A stretch of 64,000 nt of DNA from Georgfuchsia toluolica (GCF_907163265.1 NZ_CAJQUM010000001.1:3100001-3164000), one strand, 5' to 3'. Counted from the stretch's first letter, positions 34,026 to 43,388 are shown. Numbers and translations are program-made. Notes: generated from the sequence alone by a model not told the origin.

Positions 34026-34176
34026 CGCACTATCATCACACGCCGTGATCGAGGATCCAGCCAGTCTCGAGTATGCGTTGTATTACCGGATCTGCCCATG
34101 ATTGTGCGATGCACGCGTCCGAGTCGGCGTGAGCCTCCCGTTTTTAACAGTTGAAACAACATAAGGAACGCAAGCG

Positions 34177-34959
34177 ATGGAACCCCAATTGCCTTTGATC
34201 TATGAGAAAAACGGAGCGATAGCCCGCATTCAATTCAATCGGCCCAAGGCCCTGAATGCCCTGGATATCGCTACGGCGAAGGCTTTCTTGACGGCCTGCC
34301 AGGCAATTGCTGCGGACGCGGAAGTACGTGCCGTAGTGATCAAAGGCGAAGGGCGGGCGTTCATGGCTGGCGGTGATCTGGTGCAGATGCGCAGCGATCC
34401 GACTGCTGTGGCAAATGAATTGATCGAGCATATGCACGCGGCGATCAAGTTGCTTGCCAGTGTGCGTGCGCCGGTAGTGGCTAGTCTCCATGGTGCGGTG
34501 GCTGGCGCAGGCTTTAGCCTTGCGCTGGCTTGCGACCTGGCGATAGCGGCCGAAGGTACCCGATTCACTCTTGCCTACGCCAACGTGGGTACCGCTTGCG
34601 ATTGCTCGGGCTCATGGAATCTGCCACGACAGATCGGCTTGCGACAAGCGCTAGGAATTGCGCTGCTAGGCGAAACGCTCGATGCAAAGCAGGCATTACA
34701 GCTTGGCATTGTCAATCGTGTTGTTCCGGCCGCAGACCTGCAGATGGAAACCGAAAAACTGGTCCAGCGGCTTGCCAACGGGCCAACCGAGGCGTTCGGA
34801 CGCATCAAGAAACTGATCAGGAATTCGCTGGACTGCGATCTTGCCACGCAGCTAGACGCCGAACGCGACAGTTTCTTGGCTTGTACACATACACAGGATT
34901 TCAAGGGAGCACTTGCGGCATTTGTGGAAAAGCGTCCCCCCAAGTTCGAAGGCAGGTAA
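34177..34959 (+). CDS. Enoyl-CoA hydratase/isomerase (PaaG-like crotonase)
   Basis: 260 aa, normal crotonase length. Motifs: IQFNRPKALNALD, GRAFMAGGDLVQM (oxyanion loop), LHGAVAGAGFSLALACDLAIA, then FTLAYANVGTACDCSGSWNLPRQIG. The acid residue sits as in PaaG-type isomerases (Asp at the PDGGSSW position) rather than as two Glu. Ends AAFVEKRPPKFEGR. A role in double-bond shift or hydration of the ring or chain CoA ester is likely. Preceded by AAGGAACGCAAGCG and followed by a strong terminator. Confidence 0.87.
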   Translation: MEPQLPLIYEKNGAIARIQFNRPKALNALDIATAKAFLTACQAIAADAEVRAVVIKGEGRAFMAGGDLVQMRSDPTAVANELIEHMHAAIKLLASVRAPVVASLHGAVAGAGFSLALACDLAIAAEGTRFTLAYANVGTACDCSGSWNLPRQIGLRQALGIALLGETLDAKQALQLGIVNRVVPAADLQMETEKLVQRLANGPTEAFGRIKKLIRNSLDCDLATQLDAERDSFLACTHTQDFKGALAAFVEKRPPKFEGR

Positions 34960-34986
34960 TTGTCTGGTCGCTAGTGGCGATTCGAC

Positions 34987-35018
34987 CTTCGCGCTTGCCC
35001 CGGGGAGCAAGCGCGAAG
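34987..35018. terminator. Bidirectional terminator between convergent genes
   Basis: CTTCGCGCTTGC (34987-34998), 8-nt loop, GCAAGCGCGAAG (35007-35018): a perfect 12-bp stem between the rightward crotonase and leftward SDR genes. Confidence 0.85.
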
Positions 35019-35033
35019 TTTGGTGCTGTCGCG

Positions 35034-35816
35034 TTACCGTTCGAGTACAGGCCTAACCCCACCTTGAACCGAGAGTCCACCGTCAATGACCTGGGAACTG
35101 CCCGTTGTGAAGCATGACTCGTCACTGGCGAGATACACAACAAGGTAGCCTATGTCGATGGCTTTGCCAAATCTGCCTAATGGCTGTGCAGCCAGGGCTT
35201 CGGCCGTGGATTCCTTGGTTGGCCATACTTCGTCTAGCATAGGCGTGTGGATTACCCCTTGCACGATGCAATTCACCCGTATATTGAATGGCGCCAATTC
35301 AATGGCTGCCGCTCTGGAGAAAGCATCGACAGCGCCTTTGCTCGCAGTGTATGCAGAGAATCGTCCGCAGGCATTGATTGCCGAGAGAGATGCTGAATCT
35401 ATAATCGATCCGCCCCCGGCTTGTTTCATGTACGGGACAACTGTCTGAATTCCGACAAACTGGCTCCACGCATTGACGTCCATGACCTTTTGCCAATGCT
35501 CATACGTTAATAGATCGTAGGTACAAGGTGCCAATATTCCGGCATTATTAACAAGGATCGTAATTGGACCGAACTTCTTTACGCCTTCTTCGACTACCTT
35601 CACCCACTCATCTTTTGAAGCAACTTCGTGATGAAGGGCAATAGCACTTTCCTTGAACTCCGTATTGATCTTGGCGACGACCTTCTTGACGTTGTCAAAA
35701 TTGATATCGGTTGCGATGACTTTTGCGCCCTCTTTGGCCAACAAATAGGCTATAGCCTCACCTTGACCGCGTCCTGCGCCCGTAACGAGTGCCACTTTGC
35801 CGGATACTCTTCCCAT
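35034..35816 (-). CDS. Short-chain dehydrogenase/reductase
   Basis: 260 aa classical SDR. NAD(P)-binding TGAGRGQGEAIAYLLA, NNAGIL, catalytic Ser in GSIIDSASLSAINAC and Tyr/Lys in YTASKGAVDAFSR. The acidic residue after beta-2 (VIATDINFD) favours NAD+. C-terminus RPVLER. Likely oxidises a hydroxyacyl-CoA or alcohol intermediate. Transcribed leftward with the next SDR (86-bp gap) and the MenB/BadI-like gene. Confidence 0.9.
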   Translation of the reverse strand: MGRVSGKVALVTGAGRGQGEAIAYLLAKEGAKVIATDINFDNVKKVVAKINTEFKESAIALHHEVASKDEWVKVVEEGVKKFGPITILVNNAGILAPCTYDLLTYEHWQKVMDVNAWSQFVGIQTVVPYMKQAGGGSIIDSASLSAINACGRFSAYTASKGAVDAFSRAAAIELAPFNIRVNCIVQGVIHTPMLDEVWPTKESTAEALAAQPLGRFGKAIDIGYLVVYLASDESCFTTGSSQVIDGGLSVQGGVRPVLER

Positions 35817-35902
35817 CTTGGTTACTCCTCTATCTAGTCGATAAATACAGCTCTAAATGAATTGATCGACAATGTCCGCCGGTGCGCGCCAGGTCTTCCA
35901 GA

Positions 35903-36679
35903 CTATCGGACCGAAACAAGACCGCCATCGACTGGGAGGAGCTGACCGGTAATAAAGTGTGACGCATCGCTGGCCAAGAACACCATGACGGGCGCCAAGT
36001 CGCGGGCGCAGTCCCCGAACTTACCACCGAGCGGAATGGCCTTCGCAGTCTCTTCGTCATGAGCCGCCAGGGCTTCCGGCGTCATCGCCTTACGATATGC
36101 CGCATACATCGGTGTCACCACGTATGGAAGCACTGCGTTTACTCGGATCCCGCTAGGCCCCCATTCACGGGCGACAGTGCGCGTCCACGTATGAACTGCT
36201 GCCTTTGTCGAACCGTAGGTCGCGTTCTGCAATTCACCTGTGAACCCTGCCTCTGATCCAAAGTTGATGATATTCCCGGTACCGGCAGCACGCATCGCAT
36301 TGAAGGCCGTCTGGTTTGTCAAAATCGTCCCCAGTACATTCACGCGATAAAGCAAATCAAAAAGCTCATCCGTAACATCTGCTGCCGGCATGCCTCGCCA
36401 CACACCCGCAACGTTCACCATCACATTAAGCCCGCCCATTTTGTCAATCGCTGCAGCAAAGGCCGACTCGACATCTTGGCGTTTAGCCACATCGCAGTGG
36501 TAAAACTTGGCACTTCCAGGCCCGTGCTGATTCGCCTCCGCTGCTACTTTCTGGCCAAGGGAGTCATTGACATCCATAGAAGCCACAGTAGCCCCCTCGG
36601 CAACATAAGCGCGCACCACCGACTCACCAATGCCTTGAGCACCTCCAGTTACGATGATTCTCTTTCCTTCAAGTTTCAT
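35903..36679 (-). CDS. Short-chain dehydrogenase/reductase (BadH-like position)
   Basis: 258 aa from the ATG at 36679, which follows GGGTGGG; an upstream start at 36691 is possible. SDR motifs [24 protein letters not shown] (Asp, NAD+ preference), NVAGVWRG, catalytic Ser in [12 protein letters not shown] and [11 protein letters not shown]. In the Bad/Ali pathway a similar SDR oxidises 2-hydroxycyclohexanecarboxyl-CoA to the 2-oxo ester, which BadI opens. The neighbouring BadI-like gene makes that role plausible here, but the sequence alone does not prove it. Confidence 0.88.
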   Translation of the reverse strand: MKLEGKRIIVTGGAQGIGESVVRAYVAEGATVASMDVNDSLGQKVAAEANQHGPGSAKFYHCDVAKRQDVESAFAAAIDKMGGLNVMVNVAGVWRGMPAADVTDELFDLLYRVNVLGTILTNQTAFNAMRAAGTGNIINFGSEAGFTGELQNATYGSTKAAVHTWTRTVAREWGPSGIRVNAVLPYVVTPMYAAYRKAMTPEALAAHDEETAKAIPLGGKFGDCARDLAPVMVFLASDASHFITGQLLPVDGGLVSVR

Positions 36680-36815
36680 GACGTCACCCACCCAAGTTAA
36701 TCAAACAATTGCCTTCGAGGTCGGCCCTCGGCGTCTGCTGTTGCATCGATGAGCTGACGTAACAACAAGCAAAAGGCGACACATCAGCCCCACCGATCAA
36801 TGCGGGCCGTCTTAC

Positions 36816-37661
36816 TTATTCCTTGTCATCGGCTTCCAGGCGTTTTCCCCAAAAGTTTGGTTTCCGTTTTTCGAGGAAGGCCGCCGAACCTTCTTGGCAC
36901 TCCGCCATATCGAACCAGTCCGGATAGAGCAACCTGCTTTGCTTGCCATATGCGCCAGTCATGTGATCCATGTCTGCGTCAAAGGACGCTTTAAGAATTT
37001 CTACGCAACCGGGGCTTAAGCTTAATAATTCTTCACACCACTTATCTACCTCTTCTTCCAGCTTATCCAATGGAACAACGGCATTGACCAAGCCCATTTC
37101 CAAGGCGTCCTGCGCTTTGTATTTCCGGCATAGCAACCAGATTTCTCTTGCCTTTTTCGCCCCTACGACCCTGGTCAAATAGGCTGGAATGTATCCGTCC
37201 GCAGGGCTGCCGACCCTGGGTCCATTCTGGCCAAAAATAGCGTTTTCAGCGGCTATCGTTAGGTCAGACATGTAAGCCAAGTGGTTGCCAGCGCCGATGC
37301 AGTAGCCCCTCACCATCGCAATCACCGGCTTGCGGCACATCAAAATTAGCTGATTTGGAGGGAACCGCCAGTAAAACTGTTCCCTAAGCCCTTTTTGTTC
37401 CCAAACCATGTCTCCGCCGACGCAAAAAGCCTTATCCCCCGCGCCAGTCAATATCACAGCTCCAAGCGATTTGTCATGACTGGCGTCGTAAAAGGCATGG
37501 AACATTTCTTCCATGGTTTTGTCCGTGAAGGCATTCAATTTATGAGGCCTGTTGATTGTGATTCGGGCAATCCCACCCAGCAGAACCTTATGCCACTTCT
37601 TTTCATAGATGATGTCCGAAAACTCTTCACCAGCAAATCTTTCCCAGTTAGTCCATGCCAT
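36816..37661 (-). CDS. MenB/BadI-like crotonase, candidate ring-cleavage hydrolase
   Basis: 281 aa from the ATG at 37661, preceded by GGAGGG. Features: FSDIIYEKK, IARITINRPHKLNAFTDKTM, VILTGAGDKAFCVGGD, VRGYCIGAGNHLAYMSDLTIAAENAIFGQNGPRVGSPADGY and VVGAKKAREIWLLCRKY. The GPRVGS and AREIW blocks are specific to the naphthoate synthase/2-oxocyclohexanecarboxyl-CoA hydrolase branch. No menaquinone genes are nearby, and two SDRs and hydratases are, so ring opening of a beta-oxo cyclic acyl-CoA is the favoured role. Divergent from the mutase operon. Confidence 0.85.
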   Translation of the reverse strand: MAWTNWERFAGEEFSDIIYEKKWHKVLLGGIARITINRPHKLNAFTDKTMEEMFHAFYDASHDKSLGAVILTGAGDKAFCVGGDMVWEQKGLREQFYWRFPPNQLILMCRKPVIAMVRGYCIGAGNHLAYMSDLTIAAENAIFGQNGPRVGSPADGYIPAYLTRVVGAKKAREIWLLCRKYKAQDALEMGLVNAVVPLDKLEEEVDKWCEELLSLSPGCVEILKASFDADMDHMTGAYGKQSRLLYPDWFDMAECQEGSAAFLEKRKPNFWGKRLEADDKE

Positions 37662-37691
37662 TTTCACTTCCCTCCGCCGTTCTTCGCTAAT

Positions 37692-37702
37692 CAACCGTTG
37701 AA
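37692..37702. promoter_or_regulatory. Short palindrome TCAAC-C-GTTGA upstream of the BadI-like gene
   Basis: An 11-bp palindrome using the same half-sites as the 27-bp motif that follows at 37745; another, CAACAGTGTTG, overlaps that motif's left end. Confidence 0.5.
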
Positions 37703-37744
37703 TAAAGCAAACTTTAAATATTGTAGCTAAAATTAAACAACAGT

Positions 37745-37771
37745 GTTGATATATTTAACGTACGTGTTGAC
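37745..37771. promoter_or_regulatory. Operator-like 27-bp motif, site 2 (divergent BadI-like/mutase promoter region)
   Basis: 22 of 27 positions are identical to site 3 (44332-44358). It lies in the 318-bp divergent intergenic region and could control both directions. Confidence 0.65.
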
Positions 37772-37979
37772 TTATCGAATGAGGTGGTGCATCCTATCAA
37801 CAAAGGAAGGTTTTTCGCTTGAAAGCTAGTTGTGCGTTATGGGCGATGGTGGAAGCGGAATGGGTTAGGCAATCCGCCATGAAAAATACTGTGAGTGGTT
37901 CTTGTGCGGTCGTGGTTCTTAGGCGGACGTTTTTGTCTTTGCTGTAAACAAACAATATTAGATGAAAGGTTGCAAACCC

Positions 37980-39674
37980 ATGTTTGATAAAAAATGTCTG
38001 CAAGACATTAGGTCCGCGATGGACAAATGGGAATCAGGAAACCGGCAGGAATTCGCAAAGGAAGCAAAACAGTTTGCGACGGAATCCGGGATTCCGGTTG
38101 GACGTATTTACACCCCACTTGATCTCGCCGAGAAAGGTTTTGATTACCTCAAGGATTTGGGTTTCCCCGGCAGTTATCCTTTTACCCGCTCAATAAGCCC
38201 TGTTGGGTATCGTGATGGCGTCTGGAATTCGTCGCAATATTCCGGGCGCCCTACTCCCGAAGAAACCAATACGCTCTGGAAAACGCAACTAGCAGCTGGA
38301 CAGAGCCGAGTCTATGTCGCTTATGATCTACCATCTCAACTTGGCTACGATCCAGGCCATTCGATGGCAGAAGGTGAAGTAGGCCGGGTGGGTATTTCCA
38401 TGTGTTCTTTGCGAGATTGGGAGGTCGCATTTGACGGCATAGACATCCGAAAAACAGTAGTTTCACAAGTTAATAATGCGATGGCCATTACGGCGGTGGC
38501 TTGTCATCTTGCACTAGCCGAAAAGAGGGGCATACCCTTTAGCGAATTATCTGGGTCTTGCCAAAATGACATTCTCAAGGAATACACGTCCCGCGGCAAT
38601 TATGTCTTTCCGCCAGCCCCCGGGATGCGGTTAGCCATTGACACCGTAGCCTATTGCGGTGAGCATCTTCCGAACTACATGCCAATGACGGTGAGCTTTA
38701 ATCACCCAGCACAAGTCGGCGCACATCCTGTTCATCATATTGCTTTCGCGCTTGCTAATGCTTTCGCCTATTATCAATATTCTACGGATCGCGGACTGGA
38801 TATCGATACCCTCGCTCCTGGCATCATGTTCCTTGGTGGTATAGGCCATCACGATTTCTTCGAGGAAATCGCTAAATATCGTGCGATGAGAAAGATCTAT
38901 GCGCGAGTATTAAAGGAACGGTTTAATGCCAAAAAGCCTTCCTCTATGGCTGCGAAATTCCTGGGAGGTGCTTGTGGAACAGACATGTACAGGGAGCAGT
39001 ATTTAAACAACATTGCCCGCGGGGCGATCACTGCTCTAGTGGGGATCTTGGCTGGAGTCCAGATTTGCGATCTCCGTGCTTATGATGAACAGTATGGGAT
39101 TCCGACAAATGCGGCGATAATTACCGCGCTTAGAACTCAGCAAGTAGCCTTCTATGAATCAGGCGCAGCGGATACTGTGGACCCATTGGGTGGTTCATAC
39201 TTCGTTGAGTCACTGACGCTCGAGTTGGAAGAAAGAATCAACAAGGAGCTGGAACGGATTGAACGGCAGGGCGGTGTGCTCGCTGGCATAGAAAGCGGTT
39301 ATTTCCGCAGGGTCATGGCTGAAGACGCAATGGCCCTGCACAAACGGTTTGAACGAGGTGATATCACTCGTGTAGGGGTAAACCGTTTCCAGAACAACGA
39401 TGAGGACCAGCCTCCAACCACCGTTTATCGTGCCGACCCTAAACTGGAAGGACATCGGGTTGCGGCTGTTAACGAATTGAAGCGCAACCGAGACAACGAA
39501 AAAGTAACCAAGGCACTCGCTGCTGTTAAAGCAATGGCCATTGCGGAGGCAACGGCAAATAATAACATGATGCCTGTGATGCTGGATGCGGTTAAGGCTT
39601 ATGCGACGTATGGAGAAATTTGTGATGTTTTGAGGGAGGTCTGGGGTGAATATAAGGAACCCAGCTTCCTTTAA
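37980..39674 (+). CDS. B12-dependent acyl-CoA mutase, large (catalytic) subunit, divergent
   Basis: 564 aa from the ATG at 37980; an ATG at 37962 has no ribosome site. TIM-barrel half of the methylmalonyl-CoA mutase family without the B12 domain, which is the next gene. Landmarks: YPFTRSISPVGYRDGVWNSSQYSG, YVAYDLPSQLGYDPGHSMAEGEVGRVG, CQNDILKEYTSRGNYVFPP, HHDFFEEIAKYRAMRKIYARV, YESGAADTVDPLGGSYFVE. Residues equivalent to the carboxylate-binding Arg207, Tyr89 and His244 of methylmalonyl-CoA mutase appear kept, pointing to a dicarboxylyl-CoA substrate. Other pocket blocks differ: HxQTSG becomes LGGACG, SLHTNS becomes ICDLRA, and Tyr243 becomes Asn. Not a standard MCM, ICM or HCM. Confidence 0.88.
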   Translation: MFDKKCLQDIRSAMDKWESGNRQEFAKEAKQFATESGIPVGRIYTPLDLAEKGFDYLKDLGFPGSYPFTRSISPVGYRDGVWNSSQYSGRPTPEETNTLWKTQLAAGQSRVYVAYDLPSQLGYDPGHSMAEGEVGRVGISMCSLRDWEVAFDGIDIRKTVVSQVNNAMAITAVACHLALAEKRGIPFSELSGSCQNDILKEYTSRGNYVFPPAPGMRLAIDTVAYCGEHLPNYMPMTVSFNHPAQVGAHPVHHIAFALANAFAYYQYSTDRGLDIDTLAPGIMFLGGIGHHDFFEEIAKYRAMRKIYARVLKERFNAKKPSSMAAKFLGGACGTDMYREQYLNNIARGAITALVGILAGVQICDLRAYDEQYGIPTNAAIITALRTQQVAFYESGAADTVDPLGGSYFVESLTLELEERINKELERIERQGGVLAGIESGYFRRVMAEDAMALHKRFERGDITRVGVNRFQNNDEDQPPTTVYRADPKLEGHRVAAVNELKRNRDNEKVTKALAAVKAMAIAEATANNNMMPVMLDAVKAYATYGEICDVLREVWGEYKEPSFL

Positions 39675-40083
39675 CTTGGAGTCTGTGAACGTGGAAAAAG
39701 GTAAACGGAAAAGGATTTTGCTCGCTAAGGCGGGCTTGGATGGCCATGATCGCGGTATTGTGCTCGTAGCTATGGCTCTCAGGGATGCCGGGATCGAGGT
39801 TATCTACACTGGAAGACACCAGTCGGTTGAGCAGATAGTGTCGGCCGCTATTCAAGAGGATGTAGATATCGTGGGTCTGAGCTCTCTTGCCGATGCACAT
39901 ATGGTTTTGGCACCGCGAGTGGTAAACGGTTTGCGTAAAAATGGAGCGGCCAATATCAAGGTGATCTTGGGCGGATTCATCCAACCTCAAGATGAGCCTT
40001 TCTTGAAGGAGGCCGGTATCGCAAGAGTATTTGGTACCAGCTCAAAATTGGATGACATCGTAAGTTATTGTCACGCTGCCTAA
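39646..40083 (+). CDS. B12-binding small subunit of the acyl-CoA mutase
   Basis: 145 aa. Cobalamin-binding fold with the DxHxxG motif in KAGLDGHDRGIVLVAMALRDAG (His is the lower axial ligand), then VEQIVSAAIQEDVDIVGLSSLADAHM and VILGGFIQPQDEPFLKEAGI with the GG motif. Starts at GTG 39646, preceded by a strong GGGAGG, inside the large-subunit gene (29-bp overlap), so the two are coupled and should form the holoenzyme. Separate large and small subunits are the arrangement of isobutyryl-/2-hydroxyisobutyryl-CoA mutases and some alkylsuccinate-pathway mutases. Confidence 0.92.
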   Translation: MNIRNPASFNLESVNVEKGKRKRILLAKAGLDGHDRGIVLVAMALRDAGIEVIYTGRHQSVEQIVSAAIQEDVDIVGLSSLADAHMVLAPRVVNGLRKNGAANIKVILGGFIQPQDEPFLKEAGIARVFGTSSKLDDIVSYCHAA

Positions 40084-40271
40084 TAATGAGCCATTGTCAA
40101 GTTTGGAGTATGGCAAGAAATCACGCTGCTTGCCCACCCGACAAGCATCTAAGCTGGTTTCAATCGCATACCATGGCATCACGCTAACGACTCTTTTCGT
40201 CCGGACGCGTTCCGAGAATCATGTACCTTAACACCGCGTCCGTTACTGGCCGCCGAGATTGTGTAAATAAT

Positions 40272-41933
40272 ATGATGATAGATTATAAAACATTCAATTC
40301 ACCTGAGCTAATCAGTAACTTTCGGCAAAAAGGTTACTGGCCTGGCAAAACACTGAATGACAGTTTTGAAGAAGCCGTCCGCAACTTCCCTGATAAAAAG
40401 GCCCTGATCCAAGATGACAGGGTCGTGACGTATAAAGAATTTAAAAGAGCAACCGATAGGCTTGCGGCGGGATTGCGGCGAATTGGCATTGACCGTGGGA
40501 TGGTGGTGTCCGTTCAGTTGCCTAACTGTATTGAGTTTACCTACCTTCAAATAGCCCTAGCAAGGATTGGCGCCATAATCCAGCCAATTCACATGCCGTT
40601 CCGGAGCTACGAGGTTGAATCTCAATTGCGTTTCTGCGAAGCATCCGCTGTCGTCATATCGCCAGAATATAGTGGCTTCAATTATATGGAGATGATTCAG
40701 GAGATCAGACCCAAACTTTCCCACCTACGCTCAGTGCTGACAGTGGGCGGACGTATAAGCGGAAATGACTTCTACTCAATTGAAGAAATGTGTGAGACCG
40801 GATCCTCCGATGAGACATCTGCAAAGGAAGAACAGATTGACGCTGATGACACGCTGCTCCTCAATTTCACGAGTGGAACAGAGGGTAATCCAAAGGGGTT
40901 TCTCCACACACATAACACCATAGTTGCCCATAGTGGGCGTACTGCCAAGGTCTTGGGCTTTCGCGACACGGATGTGTTCCTGTCCTTTAGCCCTATGACT
41001 CATACATTCGGGCACATCATCACCTATTTTTCCGTTTTGTCCGGCGGCACAATAGTATTTGTACCAAAGTATGATCCGGCGGAATCTCTGCGGCTTATCG
41101 AAAAAGAGAAAATCACCTACATGCAGGGGACTCCGGCACATCTAATTGGTACGCTAAATCACGCAAATTATGTTGCTGATAATTTGAAATCCCTTCGCAT
41201 GTGTTTTACCGGGGGTTCTCAGGTACCCACCAAATTGGTCAAACAGCTTAGGGATGAAATTGGCTGTCATGTTGTTAACGCTTACGGCCAAGGTGAAAAT
41301 CTAATTCATACCATGGGTTCTACTCTGTGGGATACGGACGAAAAGATGTTTTCGACCGTTGGGCGGACGATGATTGGAACGGAAATTAAATTAGTCGACG
41401 AGACCAGGGAAAAGGAAGTTCCCTTAGGTGAGGTTGGTGAAATTTGTTTCCGTGGGCCTTCCCTGTTCATTGGATATTTCAAGAATCCTGAACTTACTGC
41501 ACAGACCAGAAATGAGGAGGGCTGGTTTTTTACCGGTGATGCAGGATATCTTGACGATCAAGGATATTTGCATCTCTCCGGGAGAAAGAAGGAAATGATT
41601 AACCGGGGTGGCACCAAGATATACCCCCTGGAAACTGAAAACCTGCTGCATTTTCACCCAAAGATTGATCGAGTCGCGGTGGTAGGCATGCCCGATGCCA
41701 GGCTGGGTGAACGGGTATGCGCTTACATTGTTACCAAGAAAGGACAGGCACTCACCCAAGAGGAGGTTGCAGACTATCTCAACCAACATAAGGTTTCGCG
41801 ATACAAGATTCCGGAAAGGATAGAGCTGATTCCGGAAATGCCACTGAACCCCACGGGAAAAATCAATAAGTTGCAGCTTACCAAGAATATCGCTGACAAA
41901 CTTATCGAGGAGGGCAAGTGGCAAACTGAATAG
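40272..41933 (+). CDS. Acyl-CoA ligase (AMP-forming)
   Basis: 553 aa from the ATG at 40272 (the adjacent ATG at 40275 is equally possible; ribosome site weak). Adenylate-forming motifs: LLLNFTSGTEGNPKGFLHTH (P-loop), NAYGQGEN (A5 region), GWFFTGDAGYLDDQGYLHLSGRKKEMINRGGTKIYP (A7/A8) and catalytic Lys in NPTGKINK. Resembles the benzoate/cyclohexanecarboxylate and 2,3-dihydroxybenzoate ligase branch. Directly downstream of the mutase pair, so it probably makes the CoA ester the mutase or the ring pathway uses. Confidence 0.9.
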   Translation: MMIDYKTFNSPELISNFRQKGYWPGKTLNDSFEEAVRNFPDKKALIQDDRVVTYKEFKRATDRLAAGLRRIGIDRGMVVSVQLPNCIEFTYLQIALARIGAIIQPIHMPFRSYEVESQLRFCEASAVVISPEYSGFNYMEMIQEIRPKLSHLRSVLTVGGRISGNDFYSIEEMCETGSSDETSAKEEQIDADDTLLLNFTSGTEGNPKGFLHTHNTIVAHSGRTAKVLGFRDTDVFLSFSPMTHTFGHIITYFSVLSGGTIVFVPKYDPAESLRLIEKEKITYMQGTPAHLIGTLNHANYVADNLKSLRMCFTGGSQVPTKLVKQLRDEIGCHVVNAYGQGENLIHTMGSTLWDTDEKMFSTVGRTMIGTEIKLVDETREKEVPLGEVGEICFRGPSLFIGYFKNPELTAQTRNEEGWFFTGDAGYLDDQGYLHLSGRKKEMINRGGTKIYPLETENLLHFHPKIDRVAVVGMPDARLGERVCAYIVTKKGQALTQEEVADYLNQHKVSRYKIPERIELIPEMPLNPTGKINKLQLTKNIADKLIEEGKWQTE

Positions 41934-42099
41934 CCTCTTATCGATGAAGTCTTGACAGAATTGCCGAAGAAATTGTCATTTTGGGTATGTCATAGCAGGG
42001 ATGGTCTGAAACTGCGGAACGAAGCAGGTTCGCCATCGCTCGTCCTCTACCGATTACCTTAACCTGTTTGGTTCCGGCTCCACCTGCTTAGGGAGGAAT

Positions 42100-42510
42100 G
42101 ATGTCATGCGACGGTACAGATACCCGAGCCTCACGGTGTTTCCTATTGAGCATCACTTTGCATGGGTGACGAAATGCAGATCACGTGCATATTCTGGCGA
42201 GTCGACCGCCGAAATATGGCGCCAAGCGAGGTCATGAGGCGGTCAAGGGGGACATGTCGAGCAAGCTGTTTGAGAATTTTTCCGCACTGAAGGAAGAAGT
42301 ACTAGGGTCGGCATTTTGGGCGAGTGGGTATTTCTGTGCCACATTAACCCGAATGATGAAAGAAATGACCAAAAAAGTATTTGGAAGATCATTTTGAGCC
42401 AAAGCAGAATGACGATTTCAAAATGGAATCCGAGTAAGACGCGTCGTTTAGGTGAAGCATATCCGGACTTTAAGTCCGCAATTCAAACCCACCAGCTTTA
42501 GCTGTTGGGT
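42100..42510 (+). mobile_element. IS200/IS605-type remnant (broken TnpA and end hairpins)
   Basis: Fragments of a Y1 transposase lie in shifting frames: HHFAWVTKCRS, then LASRPPKYGAKRGHEAVKGDMSSKLFENF and VLGSAFWASGYFCAT, matching the TnpA C-terminal half (SPS...GKSSRKLQ...LWARGYFCAT). The motif with the catalytic Tyr is lost. Downstream hairpins CGGACTT/AAGTCCG (42468-42482) and CCCACCAGC/GCTGTTGGG (42489-42512) resemble the subterminal hairpins of such elements and directly precede the next gene's start. Confidence 0.75.
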
Positions 42511-42515
42511 GTTTA

Positions 42516-43388
42516 ATGGAGCAGGGCATGGTTGATAATGAATTTAAGAAAATTGCAGTAATCGGCGCCGGTACGATGGGCAACGGAATAGCACAGGTCT
42601 GCGCGATGGTTGGTATCGAAGTCACCATGTTGGACGTATCTGATGAAGCGGCCGGACGCGGCCTAAATACTATCTCCGCAAGCCTTGATCGATTAGTTAA
42701 GAAAGACAAGTTGTTGCTCGCGCAGAAGAATGAAATTCTTGCGCGGATATTCTGCACTACGGACTACGCTGCAATCAACGACTGTTGTTTGGTAATTGAA
42801 GCCGCTACAGAGAACCTCGATCTTAAGAAGCGAATCCTTAAGCAGATCGATGCGAAAGTTTCCAAGGAGGTAATAATTGCAACAAATACTTCATCGCTCT
42901 CTGTCACTGAGCTGGCGGCGACGATATCAAACCCTGAACGATTTATTGGTATTCATTTCTTCAATCCTGTACCAATGATGGCGCTTGTGGAGTTGATTGT
43001 TGGAATGCAAACGTCACCTTCTACTTTGACGCGCATACAAAGCTTTGCAAAAGTTATTGGGAAAGTCGCGATCACTGCAAAAAATAGTCCGGGTTTCGCG
43101 GTCAATCGTGTTCTTTGCCCAATGATTAATGAGGCAATCTTTGCGTTGCAGGAAGGTTTGGCTAGTGCTGAGGACATTGATATTGGTATGAAAATGGGTT
43201 GCAATCATCCGATCGGGCCATTAGCTTTGGCCGACCTGATTGGCCTAGATACCTTTCTTTCTGTCATGGAATCGTTCTGTCGAGGTTTTGATGACCAAAA
43301 GTATCGACCTGCGCCACTTTTGAAGGAAATGGTTGCTGCGGGATATCTTGGGCGGAAAAATGGGCGTGGCTTCTATTACTACGACTAA
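42516..43388 (+). CDS. 3-hydroxyacyl-CoA (3-hydroxybutyryl-CoA-type) dehydrogenase
   Basis: 290 aa. The N-terminal Rossmann domain (IAVIGAGTMGNGIAQVCAMVG, VTMLDVSDEAAGRG) binds NAD+. Catalytic His lies in GIHFFNPVPMMALVELI with ATNTSSLSVTEL and NSPGFAVNRVL; the C-terminal dimer domain has PIGPLALADLIGLDTFLSVME. Normal length for the stand-alone enzyme. It oxidises an L-3-hydroxyacyl-CoA in beta-oxidation after ring opening or rearrangement. ATG at 42516; codons 1 and 5 are both Met. Confidence 0.93.
   Translation: MEQGMVDNEFKKIAVIGAGTMGNGIAQVCAMVGIEVTMLDVSDEAAGRGLNTISASLDRLVKKDKLLLAQKNEILARIFCTTDYAAINDCCLVIEAATENLDLKKRILKQIDAKVSKEVIIATNTSSLSVTELAATISNPERFIGIHFFNPVPMMALVELIVGMQTSPSTLTRIQSFAKVIGKVAITAKNSPGFAVNRVLCPMINEAIFALQEGLASAEDIDIGMKMGCNHPIGPLALADLIGLDTFLSVMESFCRGFDDQKYRPAPLLKEMVAAGYLGRKNGRGFYYYD

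Noticed and set aside
37745-37760. FNR box (TTGAT-N4-ATCAA) within the divergent promoter
   Set aside because: TTGATATATTTAAC matches only the left half; the longer shared motif explains the conservation better.
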